From the NCBI GenBank assembly GCA_022813625.1, contig JAKLMB010000048.1:7628-71627 (forward strand): 64,000 nucleotides of DNA. The letters run 5' to 3'. Shown here in pieces: positions 44,679 through 56,100 of this stretch. The DNA is from Aaosphaeria pasadenensis (Eukaryota; Ascomycota; Dothideomycetes; Pleosporales). Below the pieces are notes generated by a model. The model made no database searches. It saw nothing but the letters and a program-made list of their open reading frames with translations, and was not told the origin of the DNA. Numbering within the stretch: the stretch's first letter is position 1; every line of letters begins with the position of its first letter. The position numbers and the translations under genes are program-made.

Positions 44679-46421
44679 ATGTCTTGCCCATTTATGACCC
44701 AGAACTGGGTTTGCGCGTTTTGCCGCCTTCCCATTGAAGACCGCCTCAGCTGCTGTGCAAGTTTGTTCCACAACGCCATAGACCCTGTCGAGCCAGAACA
44801 ACCCTTCAATCCCATCACAATCACGGCAGGGCAATGCCAATTCTGTCCGCGCTGCAACTATTTTCCGGTCTGGACTTTCCATAAGGATTGCCCAGCGTGG
44901 GCGGCCATTTTTCTACGAAAGAACAACCTCAGCGAGTACGATGCGGCCGCTCTAGCTCATGCCTTAGACACTACTTCCTTCCAGATGAGGATTATTCTGG
45001 ACGACTTGCAGTACGTGGATTGCTTACCTCTTGAGCTTCAGGAAATGATATCAGGATTCCTGAAGGACTTACCTGGAGGGCACGCCTTAAGTAACAGAAA
45101 TCTCCAAAGAGCGGCTGAATTGCTTCGAAGAGATTTCGAATTCTTCATTGCAAAAAATGTACGACTGGATCGAGATGTCTTTGTTCGTTGGGTGAAGATT
45201 AAAGGAAAAGGTCGATTTCTTCAAGACCTAGGCCATACTGCAGATCTTGAGGATGACGAAATGCTTCTGCCACACCGTGCTCCTTGGGATTATGTGGTTG
45301 TTTGGGCAGATGCTGTCGGCATTAGAGACCTACAGTTCCTAACAGCGGATGCATTCGCTCAGCCTAGACCTAACGAGCACATGTATGTGCTCGAGAGATC
45401 CCAGTTTGGGCAACCTGGAACGCGCTTGTCTTTGGAAACACGATTTCTGCCCGGTGCCCTCAAGAGAGTGGCGACAAAGGTGGCTCACACGTCAGACAAT
45501 GGACATCGCTTCCTATGGAGAGGCACGACCCCCCTACCATTGGCCCATTTCCCTTACAAACAACCCTATATAGATCGGACATCACCTCAGAGCAATACAG
45601 TCAGTGTTTCATACACTCCGATCAAAGATATTGCCACAATCTCCGTCGCGACCTGGGGCCAGGCCATAGAGGCGATCGTAGTCAGAAGAACTTCAGATGA
45701 ACACGGTCCTACTATGTACGACTCGATTGGAGACGATGTTACATGGGTTCATTGTAATGTGGAGGAAGGCATTGAAGCGATGTGGTGGCTGGTAGCTAGA
45801 ACAAAGTCGGCAATCGTGGTAAGACGTGTAAGCAATCGTCTGTAATCAGCACAGCACTGACAAAACCTACAGATACAAACATCGCAAAAAATCGTTTGGC
45901 TCTGTAACTATATCCAAGTGCCCCTGTCTCAGCTGCAATGCTATCAGATTGTGAACTCCAAGTCTGAAGTGTTCTTTCATAGCTATCATGATCGTATGAA
46001 AAGAAATGCCGTGGTAGGCGGCCTACCAGCATTACCACGAGACCAGCAGCGAACACCACCTCAGCCATATTTCTACCAAAACGCTCTTTCTGAGCTCGAG
46101 ATTCTTCCTGACCGCGAGTTTTTGCATTGGTGTTATGCGGAGGCTGATTTAATGGGGGTGCAGAGAGCTAGGACAAGCGCATTCGGCGGCGTGGAACTAG
46201 ACTATGGTTCGCATACAAAGACTCTGGGAGATGTTCGATCATATCAAAACAACCCATGGATCACTGAGCCCCTTTGGCTTAGTATCCGTCTCGAGGGCTC
46301 TCACTCTCAAGTTTGTTTCTTCAAGCATGATATGGGTCTCCTAGATCTCATACCATTACAAGGAACGCTTGTGCTTTGGTTCAGAGATAGCATCACTCGA
46401 GCGGCAGTGATGAAACATTGA
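44679..46421 (+). CDS. Hypothetical 562-residue protein with N-terminal Cys/His site
   Basis: ATG 44679. Exons 44679-45818 and 45873-46421 join through a 54-nt intron (GTAAGA..CACTGACAAAACCTACAG) in phase 0. The start carries CAFCRLPIEDRLSCC, CQFCPRCNYFPVW and FHKDCPAW, a pattern that could bind two zincs. A short F-box-like stretch follows (CLPLELQEMISGFLKDL), then a long beta-rich region (PWDYVVVWADAVGIRDLQFL, TISVATWGQAIEAIVVRR, PWITEPLWLSIRLEGSHSQV). I recognise the type as a fungal orphan family without assigned function. No damage. Confidence 0.7.
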
Positions 46422-46481
46422 GAACGATAGATTTGCCGTAATGTTAATTTCGTATGATAATTGAAGTTCCTTGATGTCCAG

Positions 46482-47337
46482 CTATTCCCAGGTGATGTCA
46501 TCATCCCGAGGGTTGTACCTGTCCTTGTACCTGAAGTAACGATTGTATGTTGGATTATGTATCCATTCCGATGCTGTCTGCTGATTGATAGTTCTGAATT
46601 TATGGCTTACTGCAGGATGGAGACTCTCTCGTACCAAGCTTAACAGAATTAGTCATTATTCTCCATGCTGGACAGGTGACTTACCCAAAAAACTCGCGAA
46701 TATCCAAGAAGAAATTATGCATCTCACGCGCGTCCTGGTCCGCAGAAATGTCGTTGAAATTGGCTAATGTGGGAAGTTCGTCTCTTTGCTTTCCTGTTAT
46801 AGCCTCAAAGCTTATTTGACCACTACGCTTTCTTGTCTTGTAGCCCTTCATGAACACTCCGGCGGTAACCAAGCCGTAACAGACTCCATCTGAAACTCCC
46901 CACAAAGCGGAAGCGGAAGCATTCTGAACTTGGCTCTCTGCTGTTTCCAATTGGGATGGGGAGGCGGCTTGGATTTTGCCCTCAATCACTAAGCCTACTG
47001 TGAATCCCCACGTCGTGTCCTTACGCGGCGCGGCTATCCCACGGTCAACACGTCTGGTCTCGGCAAACCAGGTTATGCATGGGTTGAACTCGGAGAGTTT
47101 GATCAGCTCAATCTCATGAAAGTAAACGGCAAGCAGGGCGTCCGTCACCGCTAATGCATTGTCTTCATTGGAAGTCGGCTGATTAGAGATGTACTGGGTC
47201 ACCTGGAGTGCGTCTGTCAGAACGAGCCCCATTGCTACAGAATCCTTCAAGAGTGGGAGGACGTCTGGAGTTGTGTGTGCGAGTAAAAATATGAACACTG
47301 AAAAGTGTGTCGTCTGATACCAGCAATTTATAGGCAT
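46482..47337 (-). CDS. Hypothetical protein
   Basis: ATG 47337; the main exon runs to 46685. It has a hydrophobic start (SVFIFLLAHTTPDVLPLL), a mixed middle (YFHEIELIKLSEFNPCITWF, RKDTTWGFTVGLVIEGKIQA) and a Gly-rich hydrophobic part (LWGVSDGVCYGLVTAGVFMK). A GTAAGT donor at 46684 probably links to an exon 46626-46482 (FRTINQQTASEWIHNPTYNR) in phase, but the acceptor GAGAG is weak; the alternative is a stop at 46681. A 5' exon is possible. Lies tail to tail with the previous gene, 60 bp apart. Function unknown. Confidence 0.5.
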
Positions 47338-48322
47338 TTTAGCCAAGTCGACTGTATGCTTCGCAATACTGCACTGTCCTGGAGGCTTGCAGCTGATCTA
47401 TCGTAGTATTGGGTAGGTGTTGAGTTACCGGATTAAGACCAAAGACTTTAGCCGACTAACTTACTACAGCATCATAGCCAAAGTCCAGTAGATACCTGTC
47501 CGGAAAAACAATGGCTGTATGCCAACTGCATAGTGCATGAACTTCGTGGCAGATAACGCTCCAATACACGCTTTATCACGCAGTCCACCTATAATAAGGA
47601 TTAAGTAGGCAGGAATTGGCGAAGTTGCATAAGTAGTGTGCTGAAAGCCTCAAAAGTTAATGTGGATTATACCTATTTGTAGTCGTAGGGTAGTATTATG
47701 GTCAAACCGACTCTGCAGGACGCATCTGCCAAGTCAAGATTGGAGATGTCATAGATCCTATGGGTGGGAGCTAAGCTGAATGGGATTCGTCGCTCGCCCC
47801 AAACGGATATAACCACGACCTCTACCTCGACTTAGCAAGCTTCGTCCCTCAAGGTCCAAGTAATCCCAGTCGTAGAGCCCGGCTCAGCGTCCTCTGCATG
47901 TCCTAAATTAGATACAACATTACAAAGTATACAATATACGCTCTATCTCCGCTTCATCTCCCGCTTCACCTCTTGACGCTACCGTAAGTTGAATGTTGCC
48001 TTGTGGTCATGGAGGCAATGCTCCGGTTCGGGTCCAAGTTATGTGTCCGGGGATTGGTGGCTGACGAAGTTACGCCCAAACATTCCTAGTTTGTGTCCAT
48101 TTTGATTGGTACATGAACTGAGATGAAGAGGAACGCGGATCGGAAAATCTGTCACCCGAGAACCACCCCACCTTTCTTTGGAACCCCTCCAAGAGTTTTG
48201 GATACTCAGTAGAGCGTGATCGATAAAAGCGAAGATTAGGCGTCTTCAGCAATTCGAATAGACGACTTTCTTCATCAATTATCCCGTGAAATTTAGCCGA
48301 TTTCCCTCATCTCAAAACACTC
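47338..48322. other. Intergenic, no gene seen
   Basis: Only short frames (for example 48070-48252 minus). Nothing supported. Confidence 0.5.
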
Positions 48323-48529
48323 ATGCCTAATCATCTTGAAGCAATACCAATACCTATCGATGACGATCTGGAGAACTGGGTGCGGCAACATACGGACAAT
48401 TTCACGGAGACAGGTCAGGGAAGACTCAGGAAGTGTGGGGCTGACGGTCAAAAGACTGCCCTTAAACGGCAAAGGGAAAATGTAATCTTGAAGGAGTTTC
48501 CACGTGTATGCCGCTCTGTATACTACTAA
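48323..48529 (+). CDS. Small basic ORF, doubtful
   Basis: ATG 48323, 68 codons: acidic start (IPIDDDLENWVRQHTDNF), then basic (RLRKCGADGQKTALKRQREN). The 3' end faces that of the next gene. A donor-like GTGTATG near its end would add only a few codons. No family. Confidence 0.3.
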   Translation: MPNHLEAIPIPIDDDLENWVRQHTDNFTETGQGRLRKCGADGQKTALKRQRENVILKEFPRVCRSVYY

Positions 48530-48693
48530 AATTCATCCACTAACAATGACAGTATTGTGATTTCTCAACCATTCTCCAAGCAGATTCACCAGGATCGAAT
48601 TTAGGGTCTGATTTGAATAGTCTTCTAATTCCGATTCTGGTTACGGACCAACAAGCGTACATTACCACACATGAAGAATCGAAAGACCGAAAA

Positions 48694-50635
48694 TTAATCG
48701 ACCGAACCCATGCGATCTTCTGTGCCGCCGGAAAGCCTGCGTACATCAGTCACGGTGTCATATTCGTTGTCTGGTCCCAGCCATGAGTCCAACAAGCCTC
48801 GCATATCAATGGACTGGTTAAAGAACGGTACAAGGTCTTGCATGATGGGTATATCGGAGATGGAGGACGTATCAGGATAGGAGAGAAGATTCGGATGGCA
48901 TTGCGATTGGTTGGGGACATCGCCAGGAATGGTGGTCATGAGGTCATGCACACTTAGATGCGGATTTCCGTCACCTTATTTGAACGTTAGTTAAACATGG
49001 TACAATGAACAAATCAAAAGACTTACTACGGAAATCATCTTTAGTTGGTATTGTCCTTGGGGAATCTAAGTTAGAGGGATTAGATTAAATTCAAGTTATT
49101 TTTGTGAAAGTCTTACGTACCATTCATAACATCTCCAGGACTGTACCCGACATGTGTTGTAGAAGATACCGAAACATCCTGAAAGCTTGAAGAGTGTTGA
49201 TGAGTATCCGCAATGTGCGGAATAGCTCCGTCCAAGTGTGAGACTAAGTCGTCCTCATTTGTGGCAGAAGATGGTGTGCCTGAGGCAGTAGTAGTTAGCT
49301 GTGATTCGGCTAAGAAGTGGTGATCATACTACAAGTACTTCGCCGTCCTTGCACTAGAACACAGGTATCTCGTGAATCTAACGTGGGATTCGGATTTTGA
49401 GGGGAGTTCTCGTGCTCTGACCCCTGCCGACCAGACTGCACACCTAGGTTTGATGGAAGGAGAACTTGTGCCTTTGTAGGAGCAACCAACGTAGGTATGA
49501 TAGACGGAGTAACTCCGGCTTCCGCTAAACGTGTACCTTCCTGACTCCCACACTGTTCAATGTTCTTTGATGAGTTAGATGAGTGGATCTTTCTTCTTTT
49601 AGCCGGCTGAACACTGGACAATACGGTTGGCACGAAACGATATATCGACGCTCTTGGAATTGGCCGTACAACCTCAATAGAACTGAGAGAGTGCGATACG
49701 ACGTTGGCATTGTAGCCAAAGGGGCTACATATATCTGATATTCTTGGCTCATCAGCTCATAGCTAATTGAACGTGAGGTATGATAACTTACTGGACTACC
49801 CCTGGTGGGAGCCTTTTTGCAATCAGGGCTGGAATGGAATACTCGATTCCGAAGCAATCGTCATAATGATACGATAGATACGAATCTTCCGACAAATGAT
49901 TGATTATCGATGCCCAGCTAGCATCCGATAAGCTGGCAAGATATGACGGAGAGATAGCATCTACGATTATATCAGCTAATATTACCCAATGCTGCTGGTT
50001 TGCCAACTCAAGAAAAAAATTTCTGTAGCTCGAGGAAGAGTCCAGCCCAGAGCTACAAGCTGTATAATCGTCTTATTTGCTTTCTGTGCACCTCGTATTA
50101 ACTTCCTTGGATCCCTATGTGCGAGTGCAGAGACGCTCCGAATAATGGTGTCGATGACATCGTCTGCGATTGCCTTGTGTTGGAGGACTATACAATAAGA
50201 TAGCAGTAGAAGCACTTGGAAGTGTGCTATTCTTTTCTTGATTTCGGCATTGTGGATCGCTTGTTCAGTACATTTTGCGATTTCGAGGCCAATAGTGACG
50301 AGGTCACTGGAAGGTTGATGGCGATGGATTCCCACTTGTTCTTCGGATGACGTTGCCGACGATAGTGAACGGATGATAGCCGAATAATTTTTGTCTGACA
50401 ATACCAGGTCTATCTGCCATGTACGCCAGTCATGACTTTGGGGAATGTTCTTGAGAAAGTGGTCCCTGGCAGCATCTTTCCTCGGTTTTGCGACTGTCGC
50501 ATTGACGCTGCGACTCGGGTCAGCATAGAACTTAGTCAGCCGTGTCTTATCGTTGAAAGAGGAACAGTCCTTGCAGTGTCCAAGTAAGGCGTCGAAATCA
50601 CTTCGCTGTACCCTCACGATATCGGTGGCTGTCAT
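48694..50635 (-). CDS. Hypothetical 570-residue protein, five exons, one homopolymer frame break
   Basis: ATG 50635. Exons 50635-49792, 49724-49333, 49279-49121, 49065-49030 and 48974-48694; all four introns (53-67 nt, GTAAGT/GTACGT donors, TAG/CAG acceptors) close in phase provided one base is added in the T-run near 50017-50023 in exon 1. The N-terminal half is helical (LVTIGLEIAKCTEQAIHNAE, VDAISPSYLASLSDASWASI). The C-terminal half is disordered, with a basic spot (PAKRRKIHSS), and ends with LVPFFNQSIDMRGLLDSWLG, an activation-domain-like helix. Looks like a nuclear co-regulator, but no known DNA-binding domain is seen. The one break may be a sequencing error. Confidence 0.65.
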
Positions 50636-51277
50636 ACTGTCTTTGTGCAGACATGAACACGAACAGCTCAGGAGGCAACAAATACTACGGTCGCTCCAAG
50701 CTATGCCTATTGCGCGGGTACGCCGTACCTTCGCAACAGGCTTAGCGCAGAGGTTCGTTGCTGTGACTACTCTAGACTAGGGGGCCGCTCCTTGACAAAC
50801 TAATCTTATCTAGACTCCCTAACGGCGCATGGGTTACATCCTGATGGTCGCGGCGCCATAGTGCTTGCCTGCATAACCTTTGCATTCTGTGGACCAACCT
50901 AGAAGCTACTGTAGTCATTTACGAGAATGCATTGCTGAAAGGTGCAGGCATTTCAGTGAAATCATTATAGTTGCTAACCGACAGGGTACATCGCTCTACA
51001 CGCTTATTTCTTGAGTAGTGATTGCGTTAGTTTCAACTATTTCCATACGTGTAGTCGAATAGCGGGAAGAGAGCAATATATTATGCATGCGAACACCTCT
51101 ACAAGGCTGAAATATCCCTCCTGTATCACTCGTTTGGATTCATCTCCTGCATCAACATCTCCTTGGTGCATATGCCTCCAACAAGGTTGATGCATTCTTG
51201 CCTCATGTCACTTCTTCACCGGCTGTCCCTTGCTCGTTCTCACAATTCCACTTGGTTCGTCCTGCTAGACGTGCAGA
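50636..51277. other. Divergent intergenic
   Basis: Between divergent starts at 50635 and 51278. No ORF with support. Confidence 0.5.
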
Positions 51278-52046
51278 ATGAGGGTTTCCAATCTTCCGCC
51301 TGCTCCCTCGAAACCTGGCCCCCCAACTCCTCTTTGTTGTCACATGGTGCGTCAGTTCTACAGCTGATGAGCTTCTCCGCTAATCAACACTTCAGGACCT
51401 CATCATCGATCGGGTTCAGCGGCATGGAACAGCATTGACTGTAATTTATTTCCAATCGGAGCAGATCTCGACATCATGTAAAGAGATTAAAGGAATGAAA
51501 ATCAGTACTCAATCGTGTGGTTGGTCAGAGTTTCTAGCTTTGGAAGGAGCCAAAGCTGCTTTAGACGCCTTGTCAGGACTTGAGCGTTTCATTCAGGACT
51601 ATGAGAGGCAACTTCCGAAACTGGTGACCCTCGAGGGCCACGCTCCACCACGGGACGTAATCTTCCACCTTGAAAGAGAAGTCAACACAGCTGAACACGG
51701 AAGATCCAAATCGAACAGACCGTATCCGGAGCTGCTGATGGCACATCGTTACTATCATGTTACGGAAATCTTTCGATCAGGCCGAGGTTACCACGCCAAT
51801 GTAGTAACCTCATACCTGGAAACAATCACGGAGAATTCCGCTGGTTCATCCTTCATGCAGACTATACAGCAAACCAAAGAGCTGTCTTTACCCTGGTCCG
51901 ACCTCATTACTTCTAAGCCTGAAGATAGACTTACATTCATTACCTCTAAGCCTGAAGATGGACTTACAGTTATTACTCCTAAGCCTAAAGATGCACTTAC
52001 AGCATGGGTGCGGCTTATGAGATGGCTTAGTATCTGCTTCCCATAG
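51278..52046 (+). CDS. Hypothetical protein with 11-residue C-terminal repeats
   Basis: ATG 51278. Exons 51278-51346 and 51396-52046 join through a 49-nt intron (GTGCGT..CTAATCAACACTTCAG) in phase 0 to 239 residues. Pro-rich start (NLPPAPSKPGPPTPLCC), then helices (DLIIDRVQRHGTALTVI, LEGAKAALDALSGLERFIQD, EGHAPPRDVIFHLEREVNTA). It ends with three copies of I-T-S/P-K-P-E/K-D-x-L-T-x and a hydrophobic tail. It resembles the N-terminal helical regions found on fungal STAND/NLR-type proteins, but no nucleotide-binding domain follows; that likeness is inference only. Intact. Confidence 0.65.
51906..52004 (+). repeat. 33-bp in-frame tandem repeat, three copies
   Basis: Units starting attacttctaagcctgaaga, 33 bp each, encode ITSKPEDRLTF and variants at the C-terminus of the gene. 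Confidence 0.85.
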
Positions 52047-52501
52047 TCTCCTTTGAAACCAAGTGTGTATCTTGTCGCCAATACGTTTTCTTTTTCCCCT
52101 TTCTTGGTACCGCCTCCCGCCGATCAAAGTTCCACGTAGTGTTGTTTCATTCTGACTTACTGCAATCCTTTCCAACTTTAATATTTTTATTATCGCGTTT
52201 AGTTGAACAACTTTGTGTCCTCGGACACAAAGTTCCATTACTTGGTTACTTTAGTACGTTCCACAAACCTTAATCCTGTTGGGCTGCGGTGCTTATCGTC
52301 TGGCACTGCAGAAGGCCCAGGCCTAGAACCAAGGTGATATCATCATATGTATCAGATACTTCACCGGTTCTCTTAGCGTGCATAGCAATTCTCATGTTTA
52401 CCCTATGTTTACGGACTCCTACAGTTGCTCGCGTATATTTAATGCCCCTCTCCATCCACAGAATTGCCATTCAACGCCTAGCCGTCATTTCCATTGTTAA
52501 C
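52047..52501. other. Upstream region of AAA gene
   Basis: No separate gene. The frame of the AAA gene is open up to 52289, but the first convincing ATG is 52502. A short perfect hairpin (AACTTTGTGTCC/GGACACAAAGTT, 52208-52231) lies here. Confidence 0.5.
52208..52231. repeat. 24-bp perfect palindrome
   Basis: aactttgtgtcc followed directly by its reverse complement ggacacaaagtt, about 270 bp upstream of the AAA gene start. Confidence 0.85.
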
Positions 52502-53909
52502 ATGTCTGGTGTTACAGTTTCCTCAGTGCCCTTACCTGACGTTCAGCATCATTTTCAGGGTCAGAGCATAGACACAAACGTCGTTCTCTTCAAGTCGATT
52601 CGCCATGCTCATGAAGGCGCCCATGTGAGCGAAGTCAACGAGAGCAATATCGACCTTCTCCAATTTGCGAAGGCAGTTGGATCTACAGCACAATCGATAG
52701 ATACAGAGTGGTCGCACTCTACCACTTTTTGGTGCGACACTACTAAGACACTGAAGGAGCATGACCGACTCAAGTGTTATAATCTCAAATGGGATGGCCA
52801 CGATTTTTTGTTATATCATATAAGCTGGAGTGAGGCTTTTCGATCTCGAAGTCAGATGTTCTATGTCGTGTCAGGTAACAAGAAGAATGGTGATAGGTTA
52901 CTTGAAGCTGCCGGGCGATGGACTTCGGAACCACACGAAGAGGTTTTGGTCTACGACGACGGGCGCTGGAGCAAAAGCAAACCATTCTATGAAACTGTTG
53001 TAAAAACGCAATGGGACAATGTAAGTTGTCACTTCCTTTCAGTGCAGGATTAATTTATCATTGTACTTATCACCCACAAAGATCACCCTGAATCCCGATA
53101 TCAAGGAAAGCATTCATAAAGAAATTATCGGATTTTTCGATAACAAAACTTCGTATCAGGAGCTCGAGCTTCCTTGGAAACGCGGCCTCATATTCCATGG
53201 CAATCCAGGAAACGGCAAAACTCTCACCATCAAGGCCCTGTTAAACACTCTGGTCCATCAAAAAACGGGAATATCATGTCTATACGTGTCTTCTTTCACC
53301 ACATCAATAGTTGGCAGAGCCCGGGAAACTTCGGTTCAAGACGTATTTGCAAAAGCACGACAATGCAAGCCTTGCGTTCTCGTCTTTGAAGATCTTGACA
53401 CTCTAGTTACTAATAACGTGCGCAGCTATTTCCTCAACCAAGTTGACGGCATGGAGTCCAACGAGGGTATTTTGATAATCGCAACTGCTAATAACGTGGA
53501 AATGCTGGACCGTGCTATTTCCGAGCGACCAAGCCGATTCGACCGAACTTTTCTCTTCGACATGCCTGGCGAAAAAGAACGTATTGCATATTTTCAGATC
53601 TGGAAACGGACTTTCGACAAGAAAGGTCTTATCAATTTTCCTGAAGAACTCTGCGGTTACGCTGCGCTCTTAACCAAAGACTTCAGTTTTGCTTATCTGA
53701 AAGAGGTCATTCTTGGCTTGCAAATGACAATCCAAGAAAGACGCTCGCAGAGTCCTGATCTGAGCGCACTGCCGAGTACTCCGATACACGTCGAGGAGGT
53801 TGCAGAGGAGGGGATTCCACCAAACTTTATCGATGAAAACACTGTGAAAATGGTGGTCAGCAATTTGCGATCACACATGGGTGATGAAAGTTCAAACAAG
53901 AAGGCCTAG
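52502..53909 (+). CDS. AAA ATPase
   Basis: ATG 52502. Exons 52502-53020 and 53082-53909 join through a 61-nt intron in phase 0 to 448 residues. The N-terminal half (LPDVQHHFQGQSIDTNVVLF, WSEAFRSRSQMFYVVSGNKK) is an unassigned domain. The AAA domain has Walker A HGNPGNGKT (about 212-220), Walker B VLVFEDLD (272-279), sensor 1 IIATANNVEMLD and the finger region ERPSRFDRTFLFDMP, followed by a helical lid and an acidic tail. Such ATPases remodel or unfold partners; the client is unknown. It is a different subgroup from the BCS1-like gene at 35627. Intact. Confidence 0.8.
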
Positions 53910-54116
53910 GGGAAGTCCTGTATCAATCTCGGCTCAATTATGCATTCTTCACTTTCATTATTACTGTCTCTATCACACTGGCCGATCATCAAGATTTTCT
54001 GTTCGAACGTAATCCGAGATTGTTTTACATCGTATTGACAGCCTAATTCTCAGGGCACCATGCTGTGACAATACATCGAACGTGAGAACATCTATAATTC
54101 ACTCTTTTGTATTCGT
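53910..54116. other. Convergent intergenic
   Basis: No gene seen. Confidence 0.5.
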
Positions 54117-54728
54117 TTATGTTTTGAACCAAAACATACGGAAATTAGTTTGTCCATCGACAATGTTTTCATAGCACAGACGTGCTCCATCTCCAACCAC
54201 GGTATACTCCAAAGGGATAGCAGCCCCTTTGTCCGCCCAATTGTCGTCGCGAGGCTTGCACCATGGCTCCAAACGAACCGATGCGAACCTCACTATTAGT
54301 TTAACAGCATTGCGCATGTAGGAGCGTGCTGTCCAATGAAGTAACAATTCCGGGTGTAAATTTACTTTTCTCCAAGTTAATGCCAGTCTCTACCACCCCA
54401 AATTCAGCAAGTGTTCCAGTCAAGCGTCTTAGCTAAATGCATCGGCATGCAAGCACGTTCCCCGATCCCAATACATCCGTTGGTAGCTTCTGATCATTTG
54501 AATTTGTGAACCTTCCTTCAAATAGTTGTCGAATAGCTTCCCGGCGTCACTGTCATTGTGTTCTCGATTAGGCGCCTCTGCAGCCTCCAACCAGGCGTGC
54601 GGACTGGATGTTCCCTGCAGCCCTTTCTTCCCATCCTGGACTAAGCGTATTGCGAGACAATGGCGCACTTGCGTCCACAAATCATAGACGACAGCCAAGT
54701 GGGGGGAAGGCGGGTAGGGGGCCGACAT
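54117..54728 (-). CDS. Hypothetical protein, probably two exons
   Basis: ATG 54728: first segment to about 54433 (APYPPSPHLAVVYDLWTQVR, NDSDAGKLFDNYLKEGSQIQ). The second segment runs from about 54360 to 54117 (YMRNAVKLIVRFASVRLEPW, RLCYENIVDGQTNFRMFWFK). A TTAACTTGGAGAAAAG acceptor precedes the second; the donor could not be set in phase. The text on both sides reads like coding sequence. Family unknown; partly eroded genes are common here, so it may be damaged. Confidence 0.4.
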
Positions 54729-54932
54729 CTTTCGCCGCCTTTTTGAGACGCCCGCGACAAGCATTACTGGTCGTAGTGTTCACACCTTGACGTACAATCG
54801 ACTACTATGCTCTGTTATCATAGGATCACCTAAGTAATATGCTGCTGTAGCTTCCAGCTAGTCTCCGTTGAAGGAAAGGCCTATCGCCGTTAGGCATGGT
54901 ACACATACTTCATATAGCCCTCGAGTGTCGAA

Positions 54933-55798
54933 ATGGTCTGTCCTATTGCACCGCACACAATGAGCATTCCAATAACCTCACTTTTAAACATATCATCCTT
55001 AGCTGCACCAAGTTCCTCGACTGCACCAAGTTCCTCGACTGCACCAATAATACATGAACAGCACCTCTGCCAGATCGAGGATTACCAGCCAACCGCCAGA
55101 ATCACGACTGGTAGCCTTTTGTCGACTGCACCCTCAATCGCATCCGCAATTGCACTACCAATTGCCTTGCCCAAACCAGTTTCCTCACTTCTAAATCCTC
55201 AGTCATTTAGAGCCGAGCTCCTATCTGAGGCTGTCTCCTTAAACAGCTCTTCCTCGACAGCACCATTCCCCTCAATGTCACCAATCTCCTCGATCGCACC
55301 AATTTCCTCGATCGTGGCAACTTCCAATGAAATGTCGTACGACCAACATGGACATAACTCTGAGATGTGGGTTGCCTTCTATCTGCTATTCTATGTTAAA
55401 ACTAATAAGCTCTATGCAGAGATACATCCTCTTGTTCTCTTAAATGCACATATTGCCCTCGGACGTTCATATCTCGTGGTAACAAAAGGCGCCATGAAGA
55501 GAGTCATCATTTCCCTTCCCAGAATTTCTGTCCTTACCACAGGACATCGTATAAAAGGAGAGACTATCTTATAAACCATATGAGGACTGCTCACAATATG
55601 ATTTACGTCGACCCGCGTCGTTGGTCTGATCAAGACGAGAATAGATTAAAGAGGGAAATAAATGCGAAGGGGACAAATAACTGGGATGCATTTGAGGATA
55701 ACTTTCCGAATCGTTCAGCGGAAGCAATTAGACAACATTGGCTTGTGATGGAAACAAAGAGGATTAAAGAAGCGCAAATTCGATCCGCTCGAGGGTAG
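54933..55798 (+). CDS. C2H2 zinc finger plus SANT/Myb-like protein
   Basis: ATG 54933 (or in-frame ATG 54960). Exons 54933-55366 and 55420-55798 join through a 53-nt intron (GTGGGT..ACTAATAAGCTCTATGCAG) in exact phase to 270 residues. The N-terminus is Ser/Ala/Pro/Ile-rich, with short repeats (SSSTAP, PISSIA). Finger 1: KCTYCPRTFISRGNKRRHEE..H (C154, C157, H170, H174). Finger 2: FCPYHRTSYKRRDYLINHMR..H, with His in the second ligand place (C182, H185, H198, H203). A SANT/Myb-like helix-turn-helix follows at about 212-258 (RWSDQDENRLKREINAKGTN, FPNRSAEAIRQHWLVM). Likely a nuclear DNA-binding protein. Intact. Confidence 0.75.
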
Positions 55799-56100
55799 CT
55801 TCGACAGCTTTCACTGAACAAACAGATGCGATGGTTTCTTGCTCGATACTAGGATGCGAGAGAAAACGAACAGCTTTCATTGCATGTGCCACCTTCTACG
55901 AACTAGTTTCTAAACTTATTCCCGGGTCATTGTTCGTATATATTGTCGCGTATAGACGCCTCTGTAGTAGGGAGCATCACAGGCACGACCCGCAATCGGT
56001 GAATAGGTAGATATTTTGACTCTGTCGATAGGCCTCGGGAGGTAGGTGGATGATGCCTCGAACCCTCTCGGCAGCCCTGATCGATCTATCTATGCCCTGC
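55799..56100. other. Convergent intergenic
   Basis: No gene seen. Confidence 0.5.
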
